Assembly (NCBI RefSeq): GCF_016097555.1
Contig: NC_054706.1
Location: 79,376,353 to 79,440,352, forward strand
From: Gigantopelta aegis
Taxonomy: Eukaryota > Mollusca > Gastropoda > Neomphalida > Peltospiridae
DNA: 64,000 nucleotides
Reading direction: 5' to 3'
How positions within the stretch are numbered: the stretch's first letter is position 1; the number at the start of each line of letters is the position of its first letter. Positions 1-11,700 of this stretch are shown here, in pieces. Position numbers and translations under genes: made by a program. A model generated the notes under the pieces. The model was not told the DNA's origin. It ran no database searches and worked only from the letters and a program-made list of their open reading frames with translations.

Positions 1-43
1 AGACCTTTTAGCCTTCTCTTACTCAAGACCAGAAAATAGACTA

Positions 44-300
44 AGCCAAGTTGCAGTCCAGTGGTAAAGCACTTGCTTGATACACGGTTTGTCTGGGATC
101 GATCCCAGTCGGTGGGCCCATTGTGCTATTTTTTTATTCCAGCTGTTACACTATGACTGGTATAACATTTTCTCATTGTTTTCTCCCATATTCAAAACTA
201 GTGTCCCACGACTAGTATATTAACGACCATGGTATGTGCTGTCCTGGCTGTGAAAGTACATATAAAAGATCCTTGCAGCTAATGGAAAAATGTAGCAGGT
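44..300 (+). mobile_element. tRNA-derived SINE
   Basis: The head has AGTCCAGTGGTAAAGCACTT (box A-like) and GGGATCGATCCC (box B-like). The body has CCATGGTATGTGCTGTCC and ATATAAAAGATCC. It is continued by the expanded tail repeat. Confidence 0.75.
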
Positions 301-590
301 TCCTCAGGATTAACAAATGTTTGACATTCAATAGCTGACTGTTAAATCAATGTTTGACATTCAATAGCTGACTGTTAAATCAGTGTTTGACATTCAGTAG
401 CTGACTGTTAAATCAATGTTTGACATTCAGTAGCTGACTGTTAAATCAGTGTTTGACATTCAGTAGCTGACTGTTAAATCAGTGTTTGACATTCAGTAGC
501 CGATTGTTAAATCAGTGTTTGATATTCGATAGCTGACTGTTAAATCAGTGTTTGACATTCAATAGCTGACTGTTAAATCAATGTGCTGTA
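300..590. repeat. 33-bp tandem repeat, about eight units, in a SINE tail
   Basis: The unit is TGTTTGACATTCAGTAGCTG plus ACTGTTAAATCAG. It is an expansion of a motif (GACATCCAATAGCCGATGATT type) seen once in other SINE copies of the window. Confidence 0.85.
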
Positions 591-648
591 GATGAGTCTT
601 AAAAAATAATAATAAATAAATAAAGTTTTGTCTTAGCTCATCATAATG

Positions 649-1107
649 CAGTGGCAGATCCAGGGGGTGAATAGGGTGGCTAGCCACCCCCTCCCTTCCT
701 GGGTATTTTTTTTTTTTTATGTTCTTTCCAAACATATACTGTTGCTTCAAAGTGTTGTTCAGGAAGATGCAAATAAAGCCATTCCATTAGCGAAAATAAT
801 ATGCCTCGCCCTGTTGTCAATCAGGTGTACAATTGAACAGAGTATGGCTTGCATCGATCAGGACAAAATTAAATCGTTTTCTACATATTTTGGTGTGAAG
901 AGGAAAACGGCAAACAATTTATTAACTTTATGGAATTATTAATTAGGAATTAGATCCTCGGAAATCAGTGAAATAAGGCTTCAAAATGTTTAGAATGCCG
1001 AAACCTCAGGCGGCTTTGCCCCTGGAACTTTCACCATGGCTCAGCCCCCGCCGGTTCACTCCATCCCAATCCAACCACACCCCACTTATTTTCTAGATCC
1101 GCCACTG
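649..1107 (+). mobile_element. Non-autonomous hAT-like DNA transposon
   Basis: Ends are CAGTGGCAGATCCAG and CTAGATCCGCCACTG, inverted with a few mismatches, and both sides are flanked directly by TAATG. An internal ORF has KSFSTYFGVKRK but is too short to name. A 5-bp duplication is known in some hAT groups, so the class is probable only. Confidence 0.55.
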
Positions 1108-1362
1108 TAATGGTATCATAATGTAGTGTTGTATACTAGCAAATATATGAATAACAAAGCAGTTTTAAACACACCTGTAAGACTGTATGTATTTACTTAG
1201 ATCCGTTTCTGATCCAAGGACTTTGATCAGACGTTTCCAGTACCCACAGTGGGTGCACAACTAAAAGGTTTGTAGTAAGTTTGGTACAAACTCTGTTGTA
1301 ATGTTTATTCAGAAAAAATCCATGTTTAAATGTTGGTCCAAGAACTACTTAGTACTGGCAGT

Positions 1363-2517
1363 AACTAGAGGGAATTTCACTATTAGCCCACTTGGTGGAA
1401 CACTAGACTCTTAGTCTTACGCAGTAACTGGAGGGAATTTCACTATTAGCCCACTTGGTGGAACACTAGACTCGTAGTCTTACGCAGCAACTGGAGGGAA
1501 TTTCACTATTAGCCCACTTGGTGGAACACTAGACTCTTAGTCTTACGCAGCAACTGGAGGGAATTTCACTATTAGCCCACTTGGTGGAACACTAGACTCT
1601 TAGTCTTACGCAGCAACTGGAGGGAATTTCACTATTAGCCCACTTGGTGGAACACTAGACTCTTAGTCTTACGCAGCAACTGGAGGGAATTTCACTATTA
1701 GCCCACTTGGTGGAACACTAGACTCTTAGTCTTACGCAGCAACTGGAGGGAATTTCACTATTAGCCCACTTGGTGGAACACTAGACTCTTAGTCTTACGC
1801 AGCAACTGGAGGGTATTTCACTATTAGCCCACTTGGTGGAACACTAGACTCTTAGTCTTACGCAGCAACTGGAGGGAATTTCACTATTAGCCCACTTGGT
1901 GGAACACTAGACTCTTAGTCTTACGCAGCAACTGGAGGGAATTTCACTATTAGCCCACTTGGTGGAACACTAGACTCTTAGTCTTACGCAGCAACTGGAG
2001 GGAATTTCACTATTAGCCCACTTGGTGGAACACTAGACTCTTAGTCTTACGCAGCAACTGGAGGGAATTTCACAATTAGCCCACTTGGTGGAACACTAGA
2101 CTCTTAGTCTTACGCAGCAACTGGAGGGTATTTCACTATTAGCCCACTTGGTGGAACACTAGACTCTTAGTCTTACGCAGCAACTGGAGGGAATTTCACT
2201 ATTAGCCCACTTGGTGGAACACTAGACTCTTAGTCTTACGCAGCAACTGGAGGGAATTTCACTATTAGCCCACTTGGTGGAACACTAGACTCTTAGTCGA
2301 ACACTAGACTCTTAGTCTTACGCAACAACTAGAGGGAATTTCACTATTAGCCCACTTGGTGGAACACTAGACTCTTAGTCTTACGCAGCAACTAGAGGGT
2401 ATTTCACTATTAGCCCACTTGGTGGAACACTAGACTCTTAGTCTTACGCAGCAACTAGAGGGAATTTCACTATTAACCCACTTGGTGGAACACTAGACTC
2501 TTAGTCTTACGCAGTGA
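1363..2517. repeat. 63-bp minisatellite, about 18 units
   Basis: The unit contains GCAACTGGAGGGAATTTCAC and TTAGCCCACTTGGTGGAACA, ending CTCTTAGTCTTACGCA. Copies are almost identical, with one partial unit near 2300 where the phase slips. It is outside known exons, downstream of SLC9B. Confidence 0.95.
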
Positions 2518-2559
2518 GTGCTTAGTTCATTTCATTTATAACTTTACTTTCATACTTGT

Positions 2560-3060
2560 ATCCAATGAAAGTTCAGGCATGCTGTCCTGGGCACACACCT
2601 CAACTATCTGGACTGTCTGTCCAGGACAGTGGGTTAACTACTGTTGATGGTTAGTGAGAGAGAAGTTGGTGTAGTGGTTCCATCATACACCTTCCCATGG
2701 AGCTGTTAAAACTTCTTCAAGGTTGCAGGCAGTACAAGGATGTGAACCCAACGACTGTTTGTTGATGGTTAGTGAGAGAGGTTGGTGTAGTGATTCCATC
2801 ATACACCTTCCCATGGAGCTGTTAAAACTTCTTCAAGGTTGCAGACAGTACAGGGATGTGAACCCAACGACGGTTTGTTGATGGTTAGTGAGAGAGAAGT
2901 TGGTGTAGTGGTTCCATCATACACCTTCCAATGGAGCTGTTAAAACTTCTTCAAGGTTGCAGACAGTACAGGGATGTGAACCCAGTACCTACCAACTACA
3001 AGTCTGACTGATGACTTAACAACCATGTCACTATGATCAGACTCCCCTTTCTTATACAGA
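2560..3060. repeat. tRNA-derived SINE with a 117-bp segment repeated three times
   Basis: The start shares GCTGTCCTGGGCACACACCT with the sequence at 48850. Three copies of a segment beginning TTGATGGTTAGTGAGAGAG occur at 2644, 2762 and 2878. The end shows a tRNA-like tail with GTGAACCCAGTACCTACCAA. Confidence 0.65.
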
Positions 3061-3189
3061 ACCCTCTGGCAAAGCCATAGGTTGTGTCCAAGACCGGCAT
3101 GCATGAACAGTTCTCTGATGGAAGTATATCCAAAATGACCCACACCCATGCTTGGTACTGGGAGGTGTAAATTCACTACACTGACCGAG

Positions 3190-3824
3190 TATATAAATGG
3201 GTTTGTTCTGTCCCGAGTTAAGTTTTTCTGGTCATACTAATGTTTGTAGAATTTCAACCTTTTTTTTCCTTCATATATACAAAATTATTGGGAGGTAAAA
3301 TAAAGTTTGAGCTACTATAAACTTTATATGGCCACTGATTTTTCAAAGAAGAATATGTTTATAATGTGTAATATTAGTTGTTAAATTAGTCATTACATTA
3401 GTCAGACACATCCTACTATGGGAGCTAACTCAGGACAGTTCCGTTTAAAGATTGTGTTACAAATTTAAATTTCCGACCTTTTTCTTTGAATTATAGCAAT
3501 TCTTTGGGGTTTTTAATTTTTTTCTTTTTTTTATCCCACTGCCCCCTTTTTCTCTCCTTTGTATTCACTCATTTCTTCCCGATCTCGCAACTCCAACCTT
3601 TCAACTTCTTTCATTGTCCACCTCCACATCCCAGTCATTATCTCTCCAACTGCGACATGTGCTGGTCTCTTGTGGCTATCTGTGCCACACACCTGCCATT
3701 CCCCATCAGCTTTTAGCTGTGGGCTTAGTCTGACCACTTCGGGGAGTGTTCAGTAGTTAGTGCTGGCATTGTTATGAGGCACTTGTGTCCACCTACTATA
3801 CACCCCTACAACTGTTGATCATTA
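3190..3824. other. Intergenic stretch without recognised feature
   Basis: AT-rich sequence followed by a pyrimidine-rich tract near 3520-3600. No gene or clear repeat was seen. Confidence 0.5.
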
Positions 3825-4214
3825 GTGCCGTGGGTCAGACCAGCTTTATTAGCAACAGAGGACGAGGATGTCAGATGGGTGCAGGGAGATACACGGAAAC
3901 TGCATCTGTGGAGGAAGTTGAGACAGGTAGGTGATGGTGTGGACAGCTCAGAAGACAAGAGTCAAAGGAAACTGCATCTGTGGAGGAAGTTGAGACAGGT
4001 AGGTGATGGTGTGGACAGCTCAGAAGACAAGAGTCAAAGGAAACTGCATCTGTGGAGGAAGTTGAGACGGGTAGGTGATGGTGTGGACAGCTCAGAAGAC
4101 AAGAGTCAAAGGAAACTGCATCTGTGGAGGAAGTTGAGACGGGTAGGCGATGGTGTGGACAGCTCAGAAGACAAGAGTCAAAGGAAACTGACAGAAAGGG
4201 TCGAAACAGATTAA
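3825..4214 (+). repeat. 72-bp tandem repeat, four units, in an open frame of 129 codons
   Basis: The unit encodes RKLHLWRKLR and then VGDGVDSSEDKSQ, 24 residues, so the frame stays open. Nothing else supports a gene: there is no domain and no splice context. I treat the ORF as a by-product of the repeat. Confidence 0.7.
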
Positions 4215-5160
4215 AATTGTGGGAGAAATTGGAAAGTTTTTTATATTACGATAATGAGAATGATAGGCAGAGGGTGATAGATGAGAAAGATGAATGAAAG
4301 TGTGAGCTAGCTTTGACGGGATTTGAACCACTGTCGTCAGCTTGATTCTTTGTTAATACAAACACAAAACAAATTTAAATTCAACAATATTTATTGGTAA
4401 TAAACAATAATACCAGTATCACAGCTTCCGGAGTTTCGTTGTAGTGACTAAAATCTTCCTGTGTCTATAAACATTGCCTTAAAAGACTGAGTTGCATCTA
4501 TACCTGTAGAGGGGATAATTTCTTACAATCCTTTTTTTTTTTTAAAGGTACAGAAGTGTTATTTCTGAATCCAGCACCCTTATAAACATTGTTTGTATTT
4601 TTACATGTAATATAAACTAATGACATTCTGGACTTGAAGACAACTGTTAATTTGTTTATGTGAATATTCTTGTAAGTTCCAGTTAAGAACACACTGTGAA
4701 ATGGTTTAACTTGAGATACAAATAGTCATTTCCAATTGTCATGCTGCTCACACTGGTTGATGTCTGTCTGGTACAGTCAATCTTGTGGATTTCAAAATAC
4801 TCTTTATGGTCATTCATAAGTCTTAACTGAATCATTAGCAACGTTATCCTTACAATGTGATGAACACTGTACATGTATTCTTCAATCTGTTGTACATGTA
4901 TTCTTCAATCTGTTGTACATGTATTCTTCAATCTGTTGTACATGTATTCTTCAATCTGTTTGACAGTTTCACATAACTTATAGTAGGTCTAAGATTATGG
5001 CAAGACATTAATTGTAAATTTATTTGAAGTTGGTAAAGAAAAAGGATTCACCAACACCGGTATAATAAAAAAAAAAAAGAAAAAAAAAAAAAAAAAAAAA
5101 AAGGTGAAAACCCCCACAAAAATGCAATAGATGAATCACTCAAATTAACTAAAAGACCTG
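4215..5160. other. Intergenic stretch with a 23-bp tandem repeat and poly-A tract
   Basis: Four copies of TGTTGTACATGTATTCTTCA plus ATC lie at about 4868-4960, and an A-rich tract at 5068-5102. No gene was seen. Confidence 0.6.
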
Positions 5161-5310
5161 GGCCCATATTTTCGAAGCTATCTTAGCCTACGAAATCGTG
5201 AAATCATCGTAAGCTATGACGTCACTATGGCGTGCGCTGTAGTGACGTCACGACCTACGACGGTTTTACGATTTTGTAGCGCTAAGATGGCTTCGAAAAT
5301 AGGGCCCCTG
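5160..5310. mobile_element. Hairpin MITE
   Basis: Inverted arms start GGGCCCATATTTTCGAAGCT and end CTTCGAAAATAGGGCCC, with CTACGAAATCGTGAAA against TTTTACGATTTTGTAG inside. The centre has two TGACGTCA motifs. Confidence 0.75.
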
Positions 5311-7115
5311 AGTCTGATCTATACTAGTGTGTAATTTATTGAACTTGGTTCTATATCAGTTTATATTCTTAAACTTATAGTTCAGGGCTAGTGTGTAATG
5401 ATTGAACTTGGTTCTACATCAGTTTATATTCTTAAACTTATATTTCAGGGCTAGTGTGTAATTTATTGAACTTGGTTCTATATCAGTTTATATTCTTAAA
5501 CTTATAGTTCAGGGCTAGTGTGTAATTCATTGAACTTGGTTCTATATCAGTTTATATTCTTAAACTTATAGTTCAGGGCTAGTGTGTAATTTATTGAACT
5601 TGGTTCTATATCAGTTTATATTCTTAAACTTATAGTTCAGGGCTAGTGTGTAATTTATTGAACTTGGTTCTATATCAGTTTATATTCTTAAACTTATAGT
5701 TCAGGGCTAGTGTGTAATTTATTGAACTTGGTTCTATATCAGTTTATATTCTTAAACTTATAGTTCAGGGCTAGTGTGTAATTTATTGATGGTTCTATAT
5801 CAGTTTATATTCTTAAACTTATAGTTCAGGGCTAGTGTGTAATTTATTGAACTTGGTTCTATATCAGTTTATATTCTTAAACTTATAGTTCAGGGCTAGT
5901 GTGTAATTTATTGAACTTGGTTCTATATCAGTTTATATTCTTAAACTTATAGTTCAGGGCTAGTGTGTAATTTATTGAACTTGGTTCTATATCAGTTTAT
6001 ATTCTTAAACTTATAGTTCAGGGCTAGTGTGTAATTTATTGAACTTGGTTCTATATCAGTTTATATTCTTAAACTTATAGTTCAGGGCTAGTGTGTAATT
6101 TATTGAACTTGGTTCTATATCAGTTTATATTCTTAAACTTATAGTTCAGGGCTAGTGTGTAATTTATTGAACTTGGTTCTATATCAGTTTATATTCTTAA
6201 ACTTATAGTTCAGGGCTAGTGTGTAATTTATTGAACTTGGTTCTATATCAGTTTATATTCTTAAACTTATAGTTCAGGGCTAGTGTGTAATTTATTGAAC
6301 TTGGTTCTATATCAGTTTATATTCTTAAACTTATAGTTCAGGGCTAGTGTGTAATTTATTGAACTTGGTTCTATATCAGTTTATATTCTTAAACTTATAG
6401 TTCAGGGCTAGTGTGTAATTTATTGAACTTGGTTCTATATCAGTTTATATTCTTAAACTTATAGTTCAGGGCTAGTGTGTAATTTATTGAACTTGGTTCT
6501 ATATCAGTTTATATTCTTAAACTTATAGTTCAGGGCTAGTGTGTAATTTATTGAACTTGGTTCTATATCAGTTTATATTCTTAAACTTATAGTTCAGGGC
6601 TAGTGTGTAATTTATTGAACTTGGTTCTATATCAGTTTATATTCTTAAACTTATAGTTCAGGGCTAGTGTGTAATTTATTGAACTTGGTTCTATATCAGT
6701 TTATATTCTTAAACTTATAGTTCAGGGCTAGTGTGTAATTTATTGAACTTGGTTCTATATCAGTTTATATTCTTAAACTTATAGTTCAGGGCTAGTGTGT
6801 AATTTATTGAACTTGGTTCTATATCAGTTTATATTCTTAAACTTATAGTTCAGGGCTAGTGTGTAATTTATTGAACTTGGTTCTATATCAGTTTATATTC
6901 TTAAACTTATAGTTCAGGGCTAGTGTGTAATTTATTGAACTTGGTTCTATATCAGTTTATATTCTTAAACTTATAGTTCAGGGCTAGTGTGTAATTTATT
7001 GAACTTGGTTCTACATCAGTTTATATTCTTAAACTTATAGTTCAGGGCTAGTGTGTAATTTATTGAACTTGGTTCTATATCAGTTTATATTCTTAAACTT
7101 ATAGTTCAGGGCTCA
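5310..7115. repeat. 64-bp minisatellite, about 28 units
   Basis: The unit contains TTCAGGGCTAGTGTGTAATT, GAACTTGGTTCTATATCAG and TTTATATTCTTAAACTTATAG. Homogeneity is extreme, with only a few point changes and one 5-base deletion near 5790. This suggests recent expansion or strong homogenisation. Confidence 0.95.
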
Positions 7116-7124
7116 CACTGGAAT

Positions 7125-8452
7125 AAATTTGGTTAAGCCCATTTTTAGAAAAGTAGAGTAGCCAATAATTTGACAATGGACATGGTGAGCTCTGTATTTA
7201 CTCATGTAAACAATGTTATTTTCATGCAGGCTGAGTAAATGTTTACAAAGCTGCTTTTCTGATTGAATGAAAGTAAAACAGACAGAGAAAGTACCTGTAA
7301 TATGTCAAGAGTGGTTGGAGTTTCAGGTGCCCGGAGGCTGTATTACGAAAACAGACAGATTAATCTGACCGAGCTTGTTTTAGCATGGTGCGGCACCATG
7401 CCTCAGTAGCCTAGTGCCATCTTGCCTTAACCTGCACCATGGTGCCCTCAGATTAAACAAGCCTTTTTCAATAAAACTGTCTTTAAAAAACACCCATAAA
7501 ATGTATTATTAATTAATAAAATATGCTCGTTATATATATTGCCATTCATTTATTAATTAAAGCAATTATTTTTTTTGTCTTTAATGAAAAACAAAAAGAG
7601 CCCTGAAAAATTGTGAAATGCCTCCAAAAATGTTTAGTCTGTGTTTGAAACGTTGATACTATCAACATTTTTTGATACAATTTCCCCATCAAGTGATCAA
7701 GTTTTCCAAGTTTATTAACTTTCATGTAGGTGAACTGTGTCTTATCCTTTTCACTGTTGAATTCAGCTTTTGCTTAAATTTTCAAGATGGCCAACATGTT
7801 TGATGACAGAAAAATAAATGCTCTAAAGACCGTTTTGGAGGTTTCATTATGTAAAAATTATCTACTGGCTTTTAATTAATTAATTTTTTTGAGTATATAT
7901 TATTTGGATTTAGTTTTCTTTAAATGTTTAAAACCTTTTTAAGGTCCCTAACCCTATTCATAACATATACAGTGAAACTCCAGTTTTTAGGGGTTTTTAC
8001 CATCTTAATATTATTATTATTCCAGTAGTTTAACTAACAACATGCCATTATGGTGTTGTTGGGGTTTTTTCTCCAGAGTGTGAGACCCTAGAAACTAAAA
8101 TAATCCAAATCTACTACCAGGAAATTCTATCTCAAGATGTGCACAATTTCCTCAATTGAGACATACTGTTTTAAATAATGCACAGCAAAATATTATAAAC
8201 AATAAGAAGTATCATAAATGCTTTTAAAAAGTTTGGAAGTGTATACTAGGTCACCATTAAAAAATAAAATGACTTTTCTATCTCAACCGACTTGAAAAAA
8301 TCACCCTCACTCCATTTGGGTTTTTTCATAGCCATAATTTTGTTGTCCTTAAATTTCAGTTTAAGCTGACGTTATCAATAATGGATTAATCGGTATATCG
8401 ACAAATATATGCCATTAATTCTTTCTAAAATAACTCGACAAGTAATGTTCTG
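7125..8452. other. Flank downstream of SLC9B without recognised gene
   Basis: AT-rich. A palindrome-like stretch with AGCATGGTGCGGCACCATGC lies near 7384. The SLC9B 3' untranslated region should lie here, but I could not fix a poly(A) signal. Confidence 0.5.
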
Positions 8453-8788
8453 TCATGGTTTAGGGATGCTCTCTTTGGAATCCGTTTTTATCTTTTTTGA
8501 AGGATCAATGTCAAAATGGTATTCTGAAGAGTTTATCTGTTGACTGGTGCTGGAGTAGCAGTCGCTCCCCACAATGGGAATTGTATTTTGGCTATCTTCA
8601 CGTTGGTTTTCTTTATCTTGATTCTCGTAATATGTACCAATACTCGTTTCAGTGCTCTCTTGCGCTTTGTAACGCGTTTCTACTGTGAACATTGTAGACA
8701 GCTGTAGTAATTTTGGACCCAGAATCGTAATGAGGATGGAACCGAGTGGAGCGGTCAGGATGATCGACAACACAGCAATTGTTAATAT
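8453..8788 (-). CDS. SLC9B2: SLC9B exon 10: last membrane helix, cytoplasmic tail and stop
   Basis: The exon begins after TTTTTGTTTAG and encodes 111 residues. It starts ILTIAVLSIILTAPLGSIL, the family's last helix, followed by LGPKLLQ. An 80-residue polar C-terminal tail rich in Ser, Thr, Lys and Glu comes next and is probably cytoplasmic. The stop codon ends at 8453. Confidence 0.92.
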   Translation of the reverse strand: MLTIAVLSIILTAPLGSILITILGPKLLQLSTMFTVETRYKAQESTETSIGTYYENQDKENQREDSQNTIPIVGSDCYSSTSQQINSSEYHFDIDPSKKIKTDSKESIPKP

Positions 8789-11700
8789 CTAAACAAAAAA
8801 ACACAATTTTTTTGTAAAATTAACAAAATACAGAGAAAATGCCTCTCTCTCAACTCCAGTCATATTGTGACATATTTTCATTAAACTAATAATAAACAAA
8901 ATGCTTTATTAGACATAGGAATTTGAAGAGCATGTATTCAAATAGTTTGTCATTATTTTAGCAGCCTCAAAACAATGATTAAACGCCTGATCCTCTCCTA
9001 ACTTTGACTGATGCCCAGTGTAATGGGAGTCGGGGGAATACCACCATGGTTAATACAGAGACGTCCTCCTCCCCTCATCATACACAACATGACACAAAAA
9101 TAAAACAAATTCACAAATAGTATTGTTACATTCCCGTTCCAACCTATACTATGGTTGTGGTAAATCGTCGTACCCACAACGCAGAACTAACCTACCATGA
9201 ACAATAAAGCCCAGAGCACACACTAATGATATTTCGCACAAACAAATAACAAGTGATAAATTTAGATATCTTTAATACAAAATTATTAATTGTATAAATT
9301 TCCCATGTATGAAATTATTATTTATCCAAATGGCATTTATGTGTATATTAATATTAATATTCACCAAATGACTGTCCAAAACATAACGAATTCCCAAATC
9401 CGGATACGATGACGTCAATATTCATGGCACTGGCACAGTTCATCTTGTCTGTTTATTCCTGTTGTTGTTGACCACCTGGCTTGCCTCCAACCTGTCACCG
9501 TATACTATCCCGGTGCATGACATTTAACCTTGAATCTCTCCATGATCAATCATGAGATTTGATCTATACACCAATCAAATCATTTCCAATATATAATTCA
9601 CACTCAACTGGAGCTTTTTACAAATCAACGGAAACACCAATACAGAAATCCCGAAGAGTTACTTCCCTTGTCCGAATACACCACGTTGTCGGTTGCTCGT
9701 GCATGGGGTCGGCCATACTGCTAATTCAGATAAGTATTATCAGTTCAAGTAAGTCACTTGTTATAATTCGTATATTTTAAACATCCTTTCTTCATTTCTT
9801 AAATAATAACAATGCCGTAACTATTTATTTTACAGTCCATTACACATTTACGTGTGTCACAATAGTTCACGAATTTTAACACAGGGATCCAAATTTCACA
9901 TATCGATGTCCGCTAAGAGTCCAACAAATTATATACACACTATGCCAGAATAGCTTAACAGTATACAAATACATGATGATGCCCATTTAAACTATGTTTT
10001 TTTAATTCTTTATAAAATGGTAAAGTGTCATGTTTTAATTCTAATAGAATTCTTCTTCCTCATCAGATAACAACATGGTGACACAATAAAAAACAAAAAC
10101 AAAACAACAACAACCATCACACAAAAATTATACAAATTCATGACGCCACAAAATTTAAACAAGCATTTTTTAATTCTTTATAAAATCGTGAAATGTCATA
10201 TTTTAATAAGATCACAACTCTTCTAACACACTGCAACACATTAGACAGAAGTGAAATATTAATACACAATTACAGAATTACAGTTAAACACTTCTTGAAA
10301 GAGAACCAACCACAACTAACCTGTTCACCATATTTTATCTCTTCAGCATTCTGTATTCCATTATCCTTTCGCATTATAGCCTGGTCCAATGCAAGTCCTC
10401 CTATTGCAGCCTGTTGGAAAATATGCGTACCGGTATACAGAACTGCTTACTACAATTATTAATACCGTAACAAACTACTGGCCAAATAGATAAAGCATTA
10501 CATATTTATTACTTGTAGTATATTTAATTTAAAAATCAAACACACTGCTCCTTCATATTTATATTGAACTTTCTTGATCTTTGATGACATAATAACCCCT
10601 CCATCTATCCCCAAACCCCACCAAACCCTCAGTGATCACTCTTAAATGTTCCTCGTAACAAGGAACTAAAGGACAGTGCTCGAACTTAAACATTTGTCTC
10701 CCATAGCAATTTTTAAAAGAATTGCAATGGATGAAAAAGTCCACTGATAGCCTACCTATGGCAATTTTTGTTTAAAAGAGTAAAAAAGTAAAATAAACCT
10801 GATTGAAAGGCTATCTTGTTATATGAAGACATCTTTTAAACGTGCAAATGTTAAATATTGGCAGATAATGTACACCAGGTGTATACATTTCACCATTGTT
10901 GATGAGCTTTACCGACGACACAAAAGTGCTGTTGGTGGTGCGCTCTACCTACGGCAATTTTTATCTCAACGACGGCAACTGCCGTCAGTGCCGCTGTTAA
11001 GTTCAAGTCCTGAAAGGAGGTGTTAATTGTTTGTAAAAATAATAATGTCTCTGTGTTATCTACTTAAAATAAAAAATTCTTACATTAATGTTTGGATTGC
11101 TCAGCTTACCTTATTCACCATATTGGTCTCTTGTTTTAAATGTAAAGAGTTTTTGGATTAACAAAAGAGAAAGAAAAGAAAACCAGGAGAAAAGAAACCT
11201 GGTTTATCATAACCCTGCTTAAAAGTGGTTGTTCAGGGCCTCGTTTCACGAAGCTATCTTACCGCTAAGATACACCTTAAGTACACAAGCTGGTTATGCA
11301 CTTAAGGATATCTTAGTGCTAAGATCGCTTCGTGGAATGAGACCCAGACCCATACCTGAACAGTAGCCTTGGGGATCCAGGCGATGACGACGAAGAGCCG
11401 CTCCTTCAAGATGAGTTTTGTGTGGAGCACCACGAGAAACGAAACAACCATCCGGAAAGCCAGCCCGATACACAGCGTGTAAATTCCACGAGCTAGGTGA
11501 CAAGACAATCGTTATTAATCTGGACAACCAGTCCGATAGCATGTAAATTCCACGAGCTAAGTGACAAGAGAATCGTTTTTAATCCAGACAATCAGTCCGA
11601 TAGATAGCGTGTAAATTCCCTGAGCTAGGTGACAAGACAATCATTATTAATCCGATCAACCAGCTCGATAGACAGCGTGTAAATTCCCTGAGCTAGGTGA

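Noticed and set aside
1363..7115. The regularly spaced repeats as a CRISPR array
   Set aside because: The units are contiguous tandem copies without variable spacers, and the DNA is clearly animal.
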